A stretch of 64,000 bases of DNA from Brevibacterium renqingii (GTDB lineage: Bacteria; Actinomycetota; Actinomycetes; Actinomycetales; Brevibacteriaceae), in contig NZ_JADBHF010000001.1 in assembly GCF_017808105.1 (NCBI RefSeq), positions 520,614 through 584,613 on the forward strand, in the 5' to 3' direction. The notes beneath the pieces were generated by a model. The model did not search any database and was not told the DNA's origin. It saw nothing but the letters and a program-made list of their open reading frames with translations. A program made the position numbers and the translations under genes. Positions 24,786 through 33,582 of this stretch are shown piece after piece (position 1 is the stretch's first letter; the number at the start of each line of letters is the position of its first letter).

Positions 24786-27700
24786 TCAGTACTCCACGTT
24801 CTGGTTGGTGCGACGCCGGATCACGGTCACCTCGTCGCGCTGGTTGCCTGTCGGGCCGTAGTAGTTGAATGCGAAGGACAGCTGCCCGTACCCACCCACG
24901 AGGTGGGTCGGCTTGATCATGATCCGGGTCAGGGAGTTGTGGATGCCTCCGCGCTGTCCGGTCGTCTCCGTGAGCGGAACGTTGACCGTGCGCTCCTGCG
25001 CGTGGTGCATGAACGCCGTGCCCTGCGGCATCCGGTGGGACACGACCGCACGGGCGGCGACGACGCCGTTGCGGTTGATCGCCTCGATCCAGTCGTTGTC
25101 GGCGATGCCGACGGCCTCGGCGTCCTCGACGCTCATCCAGATCGTCTGCCCGCCCCGACCGAGGCTCATCATGAAGAAGTTCTCCTGGTACATCGAGTGG
25201 ATCGCCCACTTGTTGTGCGGGGTGAGGTAGCGCACGGCGATCGAGGTGCCGTCCGACTCGCCGATCTGCGGTTCGCCGAACAGAGCGTTCATGTCCAGGG
25301 GCGGTCGGAACGTCGGCAGGGCGTCGCCCATCTCGAGGAACCAGTCGTGATCGATGTAGAACTGGTAGCGCCCGGTCAGCGTATGCCAGGGCTTGAGCCT
25401 TTCGACGTTGATGGTGAACGGCGAGTAGCGGCGGCCGCCGGATTCGGAGCCCGACCACTCCGGGGAGGTGATGACGGGCACGGGAGCCGCCTTCGCATCC
25501 TCGAAGGAGACCTGTTTGCCCTCATGCTCGGCGGCCAGATCGGCCAGCCTCTGCCCGGTGCGCCGCTCGAGGGTGGTGAACCCTTCAGTGGCCATGAGCC
25601 CGTTGGTCGTCCCGGACAGGCCGAGGATGTAGTCCGCGGCGCGCCGGTCGGAGTCCAGGCGCGGCTGCCCCTTGCCGGCGCCCTTGGTCGCGACTCCGTT
25701 GAGTCGGCGCAGCCGTTCGACGTGATGGTCGACGTTGTAGCGGATGCCGCGGGCGTTCATGCCCTGCGACTCCAGCAGCGGGCCGATCGTCGTGTACTGG
25801 TCGTGGATGGCCGTGTAGTCGCGTTCGACCTCGACGAGCTTCGGCATCGTCTTGCCGGGGACGGGCTCGCATTCGCCGAACTTCCAGTCCTTGACCCGGC
25901 CGTGGGGGGTGTTCAGCGCATCCGGGCTGTCGTGCTGCAGCGGTTGAGCCACGATGTCTTTGCGCGTGCCAAGGTGGGTGCGGGCGAGCTCGGAGAACTT
26001 CTCCGCGATCGTCGCCCAGGTCTCCCAATCGTTGCGGGACTGCCAGGGTGTGGAGATCGCGGGATTGAAGGTGTTGACGAAGGGGTGCATGTCCGTCGTC
26101 GACAGGTCGTGCTTCTCGTACCAGGTCGCCGCGGGCAGGATGACGTCCGAGTGCAGCGTCGTCGTCGTCATCCGGAAGTCGAGCGTGAGCAGCAGGTCGA
26201 TCTTGCCCTCGGGCGCCTCATCCCGCCAGGCGACGTCGCGCGGACGCAGGTTCTCGGGCGTCTCCTCGGCACTGACCGAGTTGTCGACGCCGAGGAGGTG
26301 CTTGAGGAAGTACTGATCGCCCTTCGCCGAGGAGCCGAGCGTGTTCGCCCGCCACATCGACCAGATCCGCGGGTAGTTGTTCTCCGCGTCCGGATCCTCG
26401 GCCGCGAAGCGCAGACGTCCGCTCTTGAGCTCGTCGACGACGTGGTCGGCGCTCGATTTGCCGGCCCGTGCGGCCTCCTCGGTGAGTTCGAGCGGGTTGG
26501 CGTCGAAGGTCGGATAGTACGGCTGCCAGCCCAACCGCGTGGCCTGGGCGACGGCGTCGGCGGTCGACATGCCGTCGAACTTGCCCTGCCCGGCCCGCGC
26601 GGAGAGCATGTCGGCCCCGAACTGGTCGTAGCGCCATTGGTCCGAGTGCATGTACCAGTACGTCGTCTGCGTCATCTGCCGCGGCGGCCGCACCCAGTCG
26701 AGTGCGTTGGCCAGGTGGAGCCAGCCGGTGAAGGGACGGATCTTCTCCTGCCCGACGTAGTGGGCCCAGCCACCGCCGTTGACACCCTGCGTGCCGCACA
26801 GGGTGGTCAGGGTGAGGAAGGTCCGGTAGGTCTGATCGGAGTGGAACCAGTGGTTCGTGCCCGCACCCATGATGATCATCGACCGCCCGTGCGAATCGCG
26901 GGCATTGGCTGCGAACTCGCGGGCGATGCGCGCCGCCGCCTGCCAAGGCACTCCGGTGATGGCTTCCTGCCAGGCGGGCGTGTGAGGACTGGTGGCGTCC
27001 TCGTAGTCTGCCGGCCACTGGCCCGGCAGCCCCTCGCGGGGCACCCCGTACTCGGCCAGGAGCAGATCGAAGACCGTCGTCACGAGCCGGTCGCCGAGGC
27101 GGCGGACGGGGACTCCGCGCACGACCTCGTCGATCTGGCCCTGCGCGGCGGTGTCGAAGCGCGGCAGCCGGATCTCGGCGGTCTCACCGGAACCGATGGT
27201 TCCGCCCTCATCCGTGGTTGCCTCGGCGATCGACAGCGCCGGGTCGATGTCCTCGAGGTCGAGGTTCCACTTGCCCTCGCCATCGGCTGCGAATCGATGG
27301 CCCAGGGTGCCGTTGGGGATCGCGGGACCGCCCGTGCGGCGGTCCCAGACGGCGGGCTTGAAGTCCGCGTCCTCGGTGTCCGCCTCGGCGGTGGCGCTGC
27401 TGCCGAGGTCTGCTGCGGTGACGAAGCGTCCGGGTGAGTGGATGCCGTCCTCACCGGGTTCGAGCTCGACGATGAACGGCAGGTCCGTGTACTTGCGGAC
27501 ATAGCCATCGAAGTACTCGGTCTTCGCATCGACGAAGAACTCTTTGAGGATGACGTGGCCCATCGCCATCGCCAGGGCGCCGTCCGTGCCGGTGGCTGGT
27601 GCCAGCCACTCGTCGGCGAACTTCACGTTTTCCGCGTAGTCCGGAGCGATCGAGATGACCTTCTGCCCGTGGTAGCGGGCCTCGGCCATCCAATGTGCGT

Positions 27701-28589
27701 CGGGGGTCCGGGTCATCGGGACGTTCGAGCCCCACATCATCAGGTACGAGGAGTTCCACCAGTCCCCGGATTCGGGCACGTCGGTCTGATCGCCGAAGAC
27801 CTGAGGGGATGCCGGGGGCAGATCGGCGTACCAGTCGTAGAAGGAGAGCATCGAGCCGCCGATGAGCTGATGGAAGCGGGCACCGGAGGAGAAGGAGACC
27901 GGGCTCATGGCGGGAATGGGGGAGAAGCCGGTGGTGCGGTCGGGTCCGAGGTATTTCACGGTGTACACATAGGCGGCGGCGACGATCTCGACGGCCTCGG
28001 CCCAGGTGGCGCGCACGAGTCCGCCCTTGCCGCGCACGGACTTGTAGCGGCGGGCTTTGACCGGGTCCTCGACGATGGACTTCCAGGCCAGCACCGGGTC
28101 GTGTCCGTTGGCGGCTTTGGCCTCGCGGAACAGGCGCAGCAGGGCGCCGCGGACATAGGGGTAGCGGACGCGGGTGGGGGAGTAGGTGTACCAGGAGAAG
28201 GAAGCGCCGCGAGGACAGCCGCGCGGTTCGTATTCAGGCATATCGGGACCCGCGCTGGGATAGTCCGTGGCCTGGGACTCCCAGGTGATCAGCCCGTCCT
28301 TGACATAGACGTGCCACGAGCACGAACCGGTGCAGTTGACGCCGTGGGTGGAACGGACGACCTTGTCGTGCGACCAGCGGTTGCGGTAGAAGGAATCGCC
28401 CTGGCGGCCGCCTTTGAGATGCAGCTCGCGCTTGTCCTCGCTCATCGTGGCCCGGGGAGTGAAGAACTTCCGGCTGCCGATGAGGGCGTCCATCAGCGAG
28501 TTGTCGGTGCCCGGACGGTCGGTCCTCGGCACCGAGGACTCCGCGGGCGTGTGCTGGTCCCTGCCCTGCGCCATGTTCTCGGTGGTCAT
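24786..28589 (-). CDS. narG: Respiratory nitrate reductase, alpha (molybdenum) subunit
   Basis: 1267 aa, normal for the family (about 1240). Reduces nitrate to nitrite on the cytosolic membrane face with Mo-bisMGD. The N-terminal HGVNCTGSCSWHVYVKDGLI carries the His-Cys FS0 ligands; TYSPTRVRYPYVRG, WNSSYLMMWGSNVPMTRTPD and RSMIIMGAGTNHWFHSDQTY are typical cofactor and nitrate-site segments. C-terminal molybdopterin-dinucleotide domain ends with LVGGYGQLSFAFNYYGPTG. ATG 28589 has AAGGAG 8 nt upstream and overlaps the narK stop (ATGA); the frame open to 28832 belongs to narK's territory. No twin-arginine signal, as expected of the cytosolic-facing enzyme. Confidence 0.97.
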   Translation of the reverse strand: MTTENMAQGRDQHTPAESSVPRTDRPGTDNSLMDALIGSRKFFTPRATMSEDKRELHLKGGRQGDSFYRNRWSHDKVVRSTHGVNCTGSCSWHVYVKDGLITWESQATDYPSAGPDMPEYEPRGCPRGASFSWYTYSPTRVRYPYVRGALLRLFREAKAANGHDPVLAWKSIVEDPVKARRYKSVRGKGGLVRATWAEAVEIVAAAYVYTVKYLGPDRTTGFSPIPAMSPVSFSSGARFHQLIGGSMLSFYDWYADLPPASPQVFGDQTDVPESGDWWNSSYLMMWGSNVPMTRTPDAHWMAEARYHGQKVISIAPDYAENVKFADEWLAPATGTDGALAMAMGHVILKEFFVDAKTEYFDGYVRKYTDLPFIVELEPGEDGIHSPGRFVTAADLGSSATAEADTEDADFKPAVWDRRTGGPAIPNGTLGHRFAADGEGKWNLDLEDIDPALSIAEATTDEGGTIGSGETAEIRLPRFDTAAQGQIDEVVRGVPVRRLGDRLVTTVFDLLLAEYGVPREGLPGQWPADYEDATSPHTPAWQEAITGVPWQAAARIAREFAANARDSHGRSMIIMGAGTNHWFHSDQTYRTFLTLTTLCGTQGVNGGGWAHYVGQEKIRPFTGWLHLANALDWVRPPRQMTQTTYWYMHSDQWRYDQFGADMLSARAGQGKFDGMSTADAVAQATRLGWQPYYPTFDANPLELTEEAARAGKSSADHVVDELKSGRLRFAAEDPDAENNYPRIWSMWRANTLGSSAKGDQYFLKHLLGVDNSVSAEETPENLRPRDVAWRDEAPEGKIDLLLTLDFRMTTTTLHSDVILPAATWYEKHDLSTTDMHPFVNTFNPAISTPWQSRNDWETWATIAEKFSELARTHLGTRKDIVAQPLQHDSPDALNTPHGRVKDWKFGECEPVPGKTMPKLVEVERDYTAIHDQYTTIGPLLESQGMNARGIRYNVDHHVERLRRLNGVATKGAGKGQPRLDSDRRAADYILGLSGTTNGLMATEGFTTLERRTGQRLADLAAEHEGKQVSFEDAKAAPVPVITSPEWSGSESGGRRYSPFTINVERLKPWHTLTGRYQFYIDHDWFLEMGDALPTFRPPLDMNALFGEPQIGESDGTSIAVRYLTPHNKWAIHSMYQENFFMMSLGRGGQTIWMSVEDAEAVGIADNDWIEAINRNGVVAARAVVSHRMPQGTAFMHHAQERTVNVPLTETTGQRGGIHNSLTRIMIKPTHLVGGYGQLSFAFNYYGPTGNQRDEVTVIRRRTNQNVEY

Positions 28590-29941
28590 GACCGTGTCTC
28601 CTTGTCGTCGTCGCTGATACGTGGCTTCGTGGGGCCGCTGTCGGCCGCGGCATGTTCGGCGCTCGAGCCGGTGCCGGGCGCGGAGGCAGCGGCGGTGCCG
28701 CCGGCGGTCGCGGCTTCGGCCGGCGGCGTCGCCGGCGGGTTCGTGCCGATCCAGAGTGTGATGAGGAGGGCGATCACCGTGAAGCCGGCGAGCAGCAGCA
28801 GCCCGAGGGAGTAGTCGTGGGTCGCCGACCACATCGCTCCCAGCAGGAGCGGCGGGACGAATCCGCCCAGTCCGCCGGCGGCGCCGACGAAGCCGGTGAT
28901 CGAGCCGACCCGGGAGGGGTCCGAGCGCTGGGCGATGAGAGCGAAGGTCGCGCCGGAAGCCAGCCCGAATCCCGCCGACATGGCGATGAACTCGGAGGTG
29001 TAGACGATGAACTCCAAGGGATGGAAGGACAGTGCGATGGCGCAGATGGCGATGAGCGAATAGGCCACGCCGAGTGTCTTCACCGCGCCGAGGCGGTCGG
29101 AGAGGACGCCGCCCAACGGACGGGCGACGACGGCGACGATGACGAAGCCGGCCATGCGCAGGGATGCGTCGGCGGGTTCGAGGTCGTAGTCGTTGTTGAG
29201 GAAGGTCGGCAGGTAGACGGAGAACGCGACATAGCCGCCGAAGGCGAGAGCGTAGAGGTAGGCGGCCTGCCAGGTCAGCTTCACCGACAGGGTCTGCCCC
29301 AGGGTGGCGATGAGGCTCTGGCGCACGGGCTGCCAGTCGGGCGGATTGCGCATCATCGTGAAGGCCAGCACCGCGTAGACGATGAGCACGACGGCGGCGA
29401 CCACGAAGGGAAGCTGCGGCCAGATGTTGTGCAGGGGAACCGTGGTGAAGGCCGCGATCGCAGTGCCGCCCATGCCCATGCCGTAGACGCCGATGGCCGA
29501 ACCGCGGGATTCCTTGGGGAACCAGCGGTTGACGTAGGGGACGCCGACGGCGAAGCTCGTGCCGGCGACGCCGAGGAAGAATCCGCCGACGATGAGCGTG
29601 GCGTAGTTGTACTGGCCGACGAAGCCGACGAAGAGCACCGGGATGACCGTGATGAGGGCGATGAACGACATCATGAAACGGCCGCCGAGGCGGTCTGTCA
29701 GCGCTCCGACGACGATCCGTCCCAGCGAACCGACGAGCACGGGCACGGCCACGAGCAGCGCCGAGTCATCGGTGAGCTTCTCCTCGACGAAGTGCGGACC
29801 CAGCGGGCTGATGAGCGACCAGGCCCAAAACGTCACGGTGAAGCCGAGTGTCGCGAAGACCAGTGCTCGGGTCCGCTGGGCGTTCGTGGCCGAAGCGGGT
29901 GATCCGCCGGTCGCTGGTTGCTGCCTCTCAGGCTGTGACAT
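28586..29941 (-). CDS. narK: Nitrate/nitrite transporter, MFS (NNP family)
   Basis: 451 aa, about 12 helices. Imports nitrate and/or exports nitrite for the reductase. The NNP signatures are visible: ATLGFTVTFWAWSLISPLGP in helix 1 and GVPYVNRWFPKESRGSAIGV in helices 4-5, with the conserved helix-5 Gly run (GVYGMGMGGTA). A Pro/Ala/Gly-rich cytosolic tail ends the protein. ATG 29941 follows GGAGG with 7-nt spacing; the frame is open to 29983 without a ribosome site. First gene of narKGHJI, with a 208-bp divergent regulatory region shared with mobA. Confidence 0.94.
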   Translation of the reverse strand: MSQPERQQPATGGSPASATNAQRTRALVFATLGFTVTFWAWSLISPLGPHFVEEKLTDDSALLVAVPVLVGSLGRIVVGALTDRLGGRFMMSFIALITVIPVLFVGFVGQYNYATLIVGGFFLGVAGTSFAVGVPYVNRWFPKESRGSAIGVYGMGMGGTAIAAFTTVPLHNIWPQLPFVVAAVVLIVYAVLAFTMMRNPPDWQPVRQSLIATLGQTLSVKLTWQAAYLYALAFGGYVAFSVYLPTFLNNDYDLEPADASLRMAGFVIVAVVARPLGGVLSDRLGAVKTLGVAYSLIAICAIALSFHPLEFIVYTSEFIAMSAGFGLASGATFALIAQRSDPSRVGSITGFVGAAGGLGGFVPPLLLGAMWSATHDYSLGLLLLAGFTVIALLITLWIGTNPPATPPAEAATAGGTAAASAPGTGSSAEHAAADSGPTKPRISDDDKETRS

Positions 29942-30001
29942 CTTCTGCCCTCCTCGACGAATGTGCCGACTGCTTCCGATCACAGCAGAGTTGAGGGGAA
30001 A

Positions 30002-30112
30002 GTGGAACAGTTTCCACCGTGTTTAATCCCGAGGGCGCACAGGAGGCGTCCCTGCGGGGGTCGCAGCCGGCCTCACGAGGTCACGAAGTGATTTAGGTCA
30101 TGGTTCCATGAC
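30002..30112. promoter_or_regulatory. Operator cluster in the narK-mobA intergenic region
   Basis: Three further candidate sites: GTGGAA-CAGT-TTCCAC (30002-30017, perfect), GTGA-TTTAGG-TCAT (30088-30101, one base from a CRP/GlxR/FNR-type GTGA-N6-TCAC) and GTCATGG-TT-CCATGAC (30097-30112, perfect 16 bp). They lie between the narK start and the TTCTAC palindrome and probably integrate oxygen, nitrate or carbon signals; GlxR is a known nar activator in C. glutamicum. Which protein binds each is not known. Confidence 0.55.
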
Positions 30113-30115
30113 TGA

Positions 30116-30132
30116 TTCTACTGTTGGTAGAA
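30116..30132. promoter_or_regulatory. Palindromic operator TTCTAC-N5-GTAGAA, copy 2
   Basis: TTCTAC-TGTTG-GTAGAA, the same arms and spacing as at 20685-20701. It covers the -35 region and spacer of the mobA promoter (TATGAT at 30138-30143) and is about 175 bp upstream of the narK start. Confidence 0.7.
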
Positions 30133-30149
30133 AAGCGTATGATCGAGCC

Positions 30150-31103
30150 ATGTCGATCACGGTGATGATTCTCAGCGGCGGTCGCTCCCGACGGTTCGGG
30201 GGCGTGCACAAACCCGGTGTCCGCCTCCGCGGGCAGACGGTGATCTCGCGGATCCTCGGCACTGTCCGTGAGGCCGTGCCCGAGGCCGAGGTATGGGTGG
30301 CCGGATCCACCGCGGGGCTCACGGAGGCCGAGACGGAATCCGTCGGCAGCGTACGGGAGGAGCCCGAGTTCGCAGGCCCTCTGGCCGGAATCGATGCCGC
30401 TGCCCGAGTGATGGGTGACTCCGAGGTCACTGTGATCTTGGCCGGGGACATGCCGCTGGTGCGGCCGGCCCATCTGCGGGCGCTCATCGCCGCGTGCCGG
30501 GAGACCGAGCTGCCTGCCGCCGGCGTCGATGATCGCGGCAAGCTCCAGTTCCTCTGTGCCGCCTGGCCCACCGCGTTGCTGCGCCGACGTCTGGCCGATA
30601 TCGGCCAGACGCGGGACAGGGCGGTCAAGCTCCTCTTCAGCGGACTCGACGTGGCACCGGTCGACGTCGACCCCGCGGAGATCGTCGACTTCGACACCCG
30701 CGAGGAGTACGAGCGCGTGGCCCGGAAGATCGACACGGCCGATGCGGCTGTTCCGCACTCGGATGCGTCGGACGAGCAGAGGGCTGCCACGGACGCTCCC
30801 GCGAACTCGGCCGCAGCGAAGGCTGAGGCTGCACGAGGCGGCAGGTCCGTGCCGGAGCAGGTGCTGCGGATGCGGGATCTCGCTGCGGCCGAACTGCCGG
30901 GAGAAGCGAGGATGACCGATGCCGAGGTCGCTGCCGTGCTCGAGTTCGCCTCGCACATCAAGCATTCGGACTCTTCGCTCAGCCCGGTCGTCGCCGCCTT
31001 CCTCGCCGGCAGACTCCACGCCGCGGCGCCGGGGGACGACCGCGCCTCGGTCGCCGAGGCGCTGGCTCAGGTGGAGGAGATCCTCACTCGGCCCCGGCGC
31101 TGA
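30150..31103 (+). CDS. mobA: Molybdenum cofactor guanylyltransferase fused to a DUF6457-like domain
   Basis: 317 aa. Attaches GMP to molybdopterin, making the MGD cofactor used by NarG. Residues about 1-200 form a nucleotidyltransferase: ILSGGRSRRFGGVHKPG is the GTP-binding loop (consensus GGxSxRMGxDK, here with Phe and a His before Lys), ILAGDMPLV is the metal-binding segment. After a linker, residues about 235-317 (QVLRMRDLAAAELPGEAR onward, LSPVVAAFLAGRL) resemble the small DUF6457 domain often found near mobA in actinobacteria. The ATG is 6 nt after TATGAT, so the mRNA is probably leaderless. Divergent from narK. Its 3' end overlaps the next gene by 20 bp. Confidence 0.88.
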   Translation: MSITVMILSGGRSRRFGGVHKPGVRLRGQTVISRILGTVREAVPEAEVWVAGSTAGLTEAETESVGSVREEPEFAGPLAGIDAAARVMGDSEVTVILAGDMPLVRPAHLRALIAACRETELPAAGVDDRGKLQFLCAAWPTALLRRRLADIGQTRDRAVKLLFSGLDVAPVDVDPAEIVDFDTREEYERVARKIDTADAAVPHSDASDEQRAATDAPANSAAAKAEAARGGRSVPEQVLRMRDLAAAELPGEARMTDAEVAAVLEFASHIKHSDSSLSPVVAAFLAGRLHAAAPGDDRASVAEALAQVEEILTRPRR

Positions 31104-31440
31104 GATCCTCGGCCCCGGCGCTGAGTCCGGACGAGGCACCGGGTCGGGCCCCCAGCCCGGGCTCGTGGCCGTGGCCGCGGCCGCCGACGAGTCCGTCGAC
31201 GAAGGCAAGACCGTGGTCGTCCTCGTCCGCACCGGCGACGCAGCCGGCGAGAAAGGTCCCGAAGGGCCCGGAGGCCCGGGTCCCCGTCTCTGCCGACCAG
31301 CGGGCGCTGGCGTCCAGCAGCACCGTGACGAGTTCGGCGGGGGACTCCGCCTCCGGGAGGGGAACTCCAAGTGTCTGCGCGGCGGCGAGGAGTTCGTCCG
31401 TCATCGCCGCGATGCGGCCCGGTGAGTAGTCCATCGGCAT
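31084..31440 (-). CDS. DUF6457-like small protein, convergent with mobA
   Basis: 118 aa. The first 70 residues (DELLAAAQTLGVPLPEAESP to GPFGTFLAGCVAGADE) resemble the domain fused to the C-terminus of the neighbouring MobA. The tail is Gly/Ala-rich and ends in a duplicated LSAGAE unit encoded by a 21-bp DNA repeat. GGAGG lies 6 nt before ATG 31440, which supports it as a real gene. It overlaps mobA tail to tail by 20 bp. A role in molybdenum cofactor metabolism is inferred only from position and resemblance. Confidence 0.65.
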   Translation of the reverse strand: MPMDYSPGRIAAMTDELLAAAQTLGVPLPEAESPAELVTVLLDASARWSAETGTRASGPFGTFLAGCVAGADEDDHGLAFVDGLVGGRGHGHEPGLGARPGASSGLSAGAEDLSAGAE

Positions 31441-31527
31441 ATCGTCCCTCCTTGGCCACCGACCCTAGCGCAGGGGCCGGTGGCGGGCAGGCGGTTTCGG
31501 CCGTGACTAATCGACCAGAGGCGAGGA

Positions 31528-33186
31528 TCAGTCGTCGATCTGAGTCTGCTCCACGGCTTCGACGGCCTCTTCGGGAGTGAGGCGGCAGGCGATGCCGACG
31601 TAGAAGACGATGATCGAGAAGACCACCGTGACGATCTCACCGACGATGAATCCCATGATGTCGAGGCCGCCGCCGTAGTGGCCGATGAAGCTGAGGACGA
31701 CGAGTCCGACCATCCACAGCAGCATCCACCAGCCCGAGCGCATCTTGAGGTCCGGCAGGCGGGCCTTGTCCTTGGCGAAGATGTGGTGCGCGATCATCAC
31801 GACATACCCGATGGCCACGGCGAGGAACAGCTTCCAGTTCGTCTCCCAGCCGGTCCAGTAGACGATGAGGTTCGCACAGATGAAGCCGATGATCGGCAGC
31901 GCGTCGCCGCCGGGCAGCTTGAACGGACGCTCCTGCTCGGGCAGCTGACGGCGCAGAGCCGCGACGACCACTGGGCCGGTGGCGAAGGAGAGGACTGTGC
32001 CCGAGGTGATGAAGCCGACGAGCTTCGCCCATGAGGGGAACGGCAGGAACATGATGCAGGAGACGATGAAGACCACGAGCAGCGAGACCCAGGGGATGCC
32101 GTTCCTGTTGAGCCTGGCCAGGGCGCGGGGCGCGTTGCCGACCTTCGCCTGCGAGTACGACAGCCGCGGCGCCAGTGCCGTGTAGATCAGCCCGGTGTCG
32201 GCCGGCGAGATGATGGCGTCGCCGTAGAGGATGACGGCCAGCCAGACGGCTCCCAGCAGCAGGGAGATCTCGGCCAAGGGGCCCGCATCGTTGGTGAACG
32301 CGAGGTTCGCCCAGCCGTCCTTGAGCAGATCGGTCGGCAGCGCCCCGATGAAAGCGGCCTGCAGCAGGATGTAGATGAGGCCGGTGACGAGGATCGAGCC
32401 GACGACTGCGAAGGGAACGTTCTTCTGCGGGTTCGTCGTCTCGCCGGCGAACTCCACGCCCTGGCGGAAGCCGAGGTAGGAGAAGACGATGCCCGCCGCG
32501 GGCAGAGCGGCCAGGATCGGGGCCACGCCGTTGGGAGCGAAGCCGCCGAACTGCTGCGAGGTGAAGTGGCCCGGGTTGAACGCGAGGACGAAGAACACGA
32601 CGATGACGAGCAGGATGACGGCGAGCTTCCACCACACGAGGACGTTGTTGAAGCGCGCGAAGAGCGAGACGCCGTAGAGGTTGATGACGCTGAAGACGAG
32701 CATGAGCGCGATGCCGGGACCGGTGAGGACGGCGACGTCGTCGACGGTGTGCATGAGCCAGGGAAGGTAGCTCGAGGCGTACTGGACGGCGGCCATGACC
32801 TCGATCGGCACGGTCGCGGCGACTGAGAGCCAGGTGATCCAGCCGCTGGTGAAGGACGCGAAGGAGCCGAAGGAGAAGTGCGGGAAGCGGATGACTCCGC
32901 CGGCGACGGGGAACATCACGCCGAGTTCGGCGTAGTTGAGCGCCACGAAGATCATCATGACGGCGCCGAGGGCCCAGGAGACCAGTGAGGCGGGGCCGAC
33001 CATCACCGAGGCGTTGAACGCCCCGAACAGCCAGCCGGAGCCGATGATCGAACCGACTCCGGTGAAGAGCAGGCCGATCTTCCCGATATCCCTCTTCAGT
33101 CCTTTGTCGGCGCGAACGTCGACCTTCATCGGCCGGCCCGATCCGGACGCCGCAGGCCCGGAGGTCGGGGGATTCAAAATGGACAT
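31528..33186 (-). CDS. APC-family permease, aspartate:proton symporter (YveA)-like
   Basis: 552 aa, 12-14 helices. GLLFTGVGSIIGSGWLFGAF is the APC helix-1 signature; IISPADTGLIYTALAPRLSY and VYWTGWETNWKLFLAVAIGY match the layout of Bacillus YveA-type acidic amino-acid symporters. Substrate assignment (Asp/Glu or similar) is by resemblance only. The start is ATG 33186, 5 nt after AAAGGG; ATG 33189 is too close. A perfect TTGACA -35 (33254-33249) and CACACT -10 lie upstream. Divergent from a GntR regulator, with two palindromic operators between. Confidence 0.82.
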   Translation of the reverse strand: MSILNPPTSGPAASGSGRPMKVDVRADKGLKRDIGKIGLLFTGVGSIIGSGWLFGAFNASVMVGPASLVSWALGAVMMIFVALNYAELGVMFPVAGGVIRFPHFSFGSFASFTSGWITWLSVAATVPIEVMAAVQYASSYLPWLMHTVDDVAVLTGPGIALMLVFSVINLYGVSLFARFNNVLVWWKLAVILLVIVVFFVLAFNPGHFTSQQFGGFAPNGVAPILAALPAAGIVFSYLGFRQGVEFAGETTNPQKNVPFAVVGSILVTGLIYILLQAAFIGALPTDLLKDGWANLAFTNDAGPLAEISLLLGAVWLAVILYGDAIISPADTGLIYTALAPRLSYSQAKVGNAPRALARLNRNGIPWVSLLVVFIVSCIMFLPFPSWAKLVGFITSGTVLSFATGPVVVAALRRQLPEQERPFKLPGGDALPIIGFICANLIVYWTGWETNWKLFLAVAIGYVVMIAHHIFAKDKARLPDLKMRSGWWMLLWMVGLVVLSFIGHYGGGLDIMGFIVGEIVTVVFSIIVFYVGIACRLTPEEAVEAVEQTQIDD

Positions 33187-33225
33187 CATCGCCCTTTCGA
33201 TTGTGAAACCGTTTTCGACTGTTGA

Positions 33226-33254
33226 AGTGTGCGCCCGCCCGATGGTGATGTCAA
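33226..33254 (-). promoter_or_regulatory. Promoter of the APC permease gene
   Basis: On the minus strand TTGACA (33254-33249) is the consensus -35; CACACT (33231-33226) follows after exactly 17 nt. The transcript would start near 33219, giving a leader of about 33 nt. Confidence 0.6.
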
Positions 33255-33355
33255 TCACGATTCGGCCTTTTTGGGGTCGCATCAGCCGTCTCCATATACA
33301 CCAGATGACCAGCACGGATACTCAGTTTTGAAGGGCGCGTCATTCTCCGGGCGGA

Positions 33356-33367
33356 ATTGGATCCAAT
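33356..33367. promoter_or_regulatory. GntR-type operator 1
   Basis: ATTGGATCCAAT, a perfect 12-bp palindrome, about 100 bp upstream of the permease promoter and 216 bp upstream of the GntR gene. The rest of the 393-bp gap 33190-33582 holds no gene. Confidence 0.6.
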
Positions 33368-33431
33368 GATTGTTCGCACCATTGGCGCGTTTGCCTGAAT
33401 TGCGCATATCGGAGACAAGGGCGCCTGGCAG

Positions 33432-33443
33432 ATCGGATCCAAT
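33432..33443. promoter_or_regulatory. GntR-type operator 2
   Basis: ATCGGATCCAAT, one base from the palindrome at 33356 and 76 bp from it centre to centre (about seven helical turns), which would allow looping between two bound dimers. Confidence 0.55.
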
Positions 33444-33582
33444 CTCCTGGAATTCTCACAGGATGCGATCAGAGGGGATCCTCGTCATAGAGGTCGGTTG
33501 CAATTGGGTTGCGATTTTTTCTCCGGCCGGCGAGTCGCGCAGAGGATAGGCTTCTGAGCGGAAGACGGAGGGAGGACGGGCA

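Noticed and set aside
24724..25458. N-terminal extension of NarH
   Set aside because: The Arg/His-rich sequence lies inside narG; AGGAGG fixes the start at 24723.
24903..27437. 844-codon open frame antisense to narG
   Set aside because: Composition (Arg, Gly, Val, His-rich, no motif) and full overlap with an unmistakable narG indicate a shadow frame.
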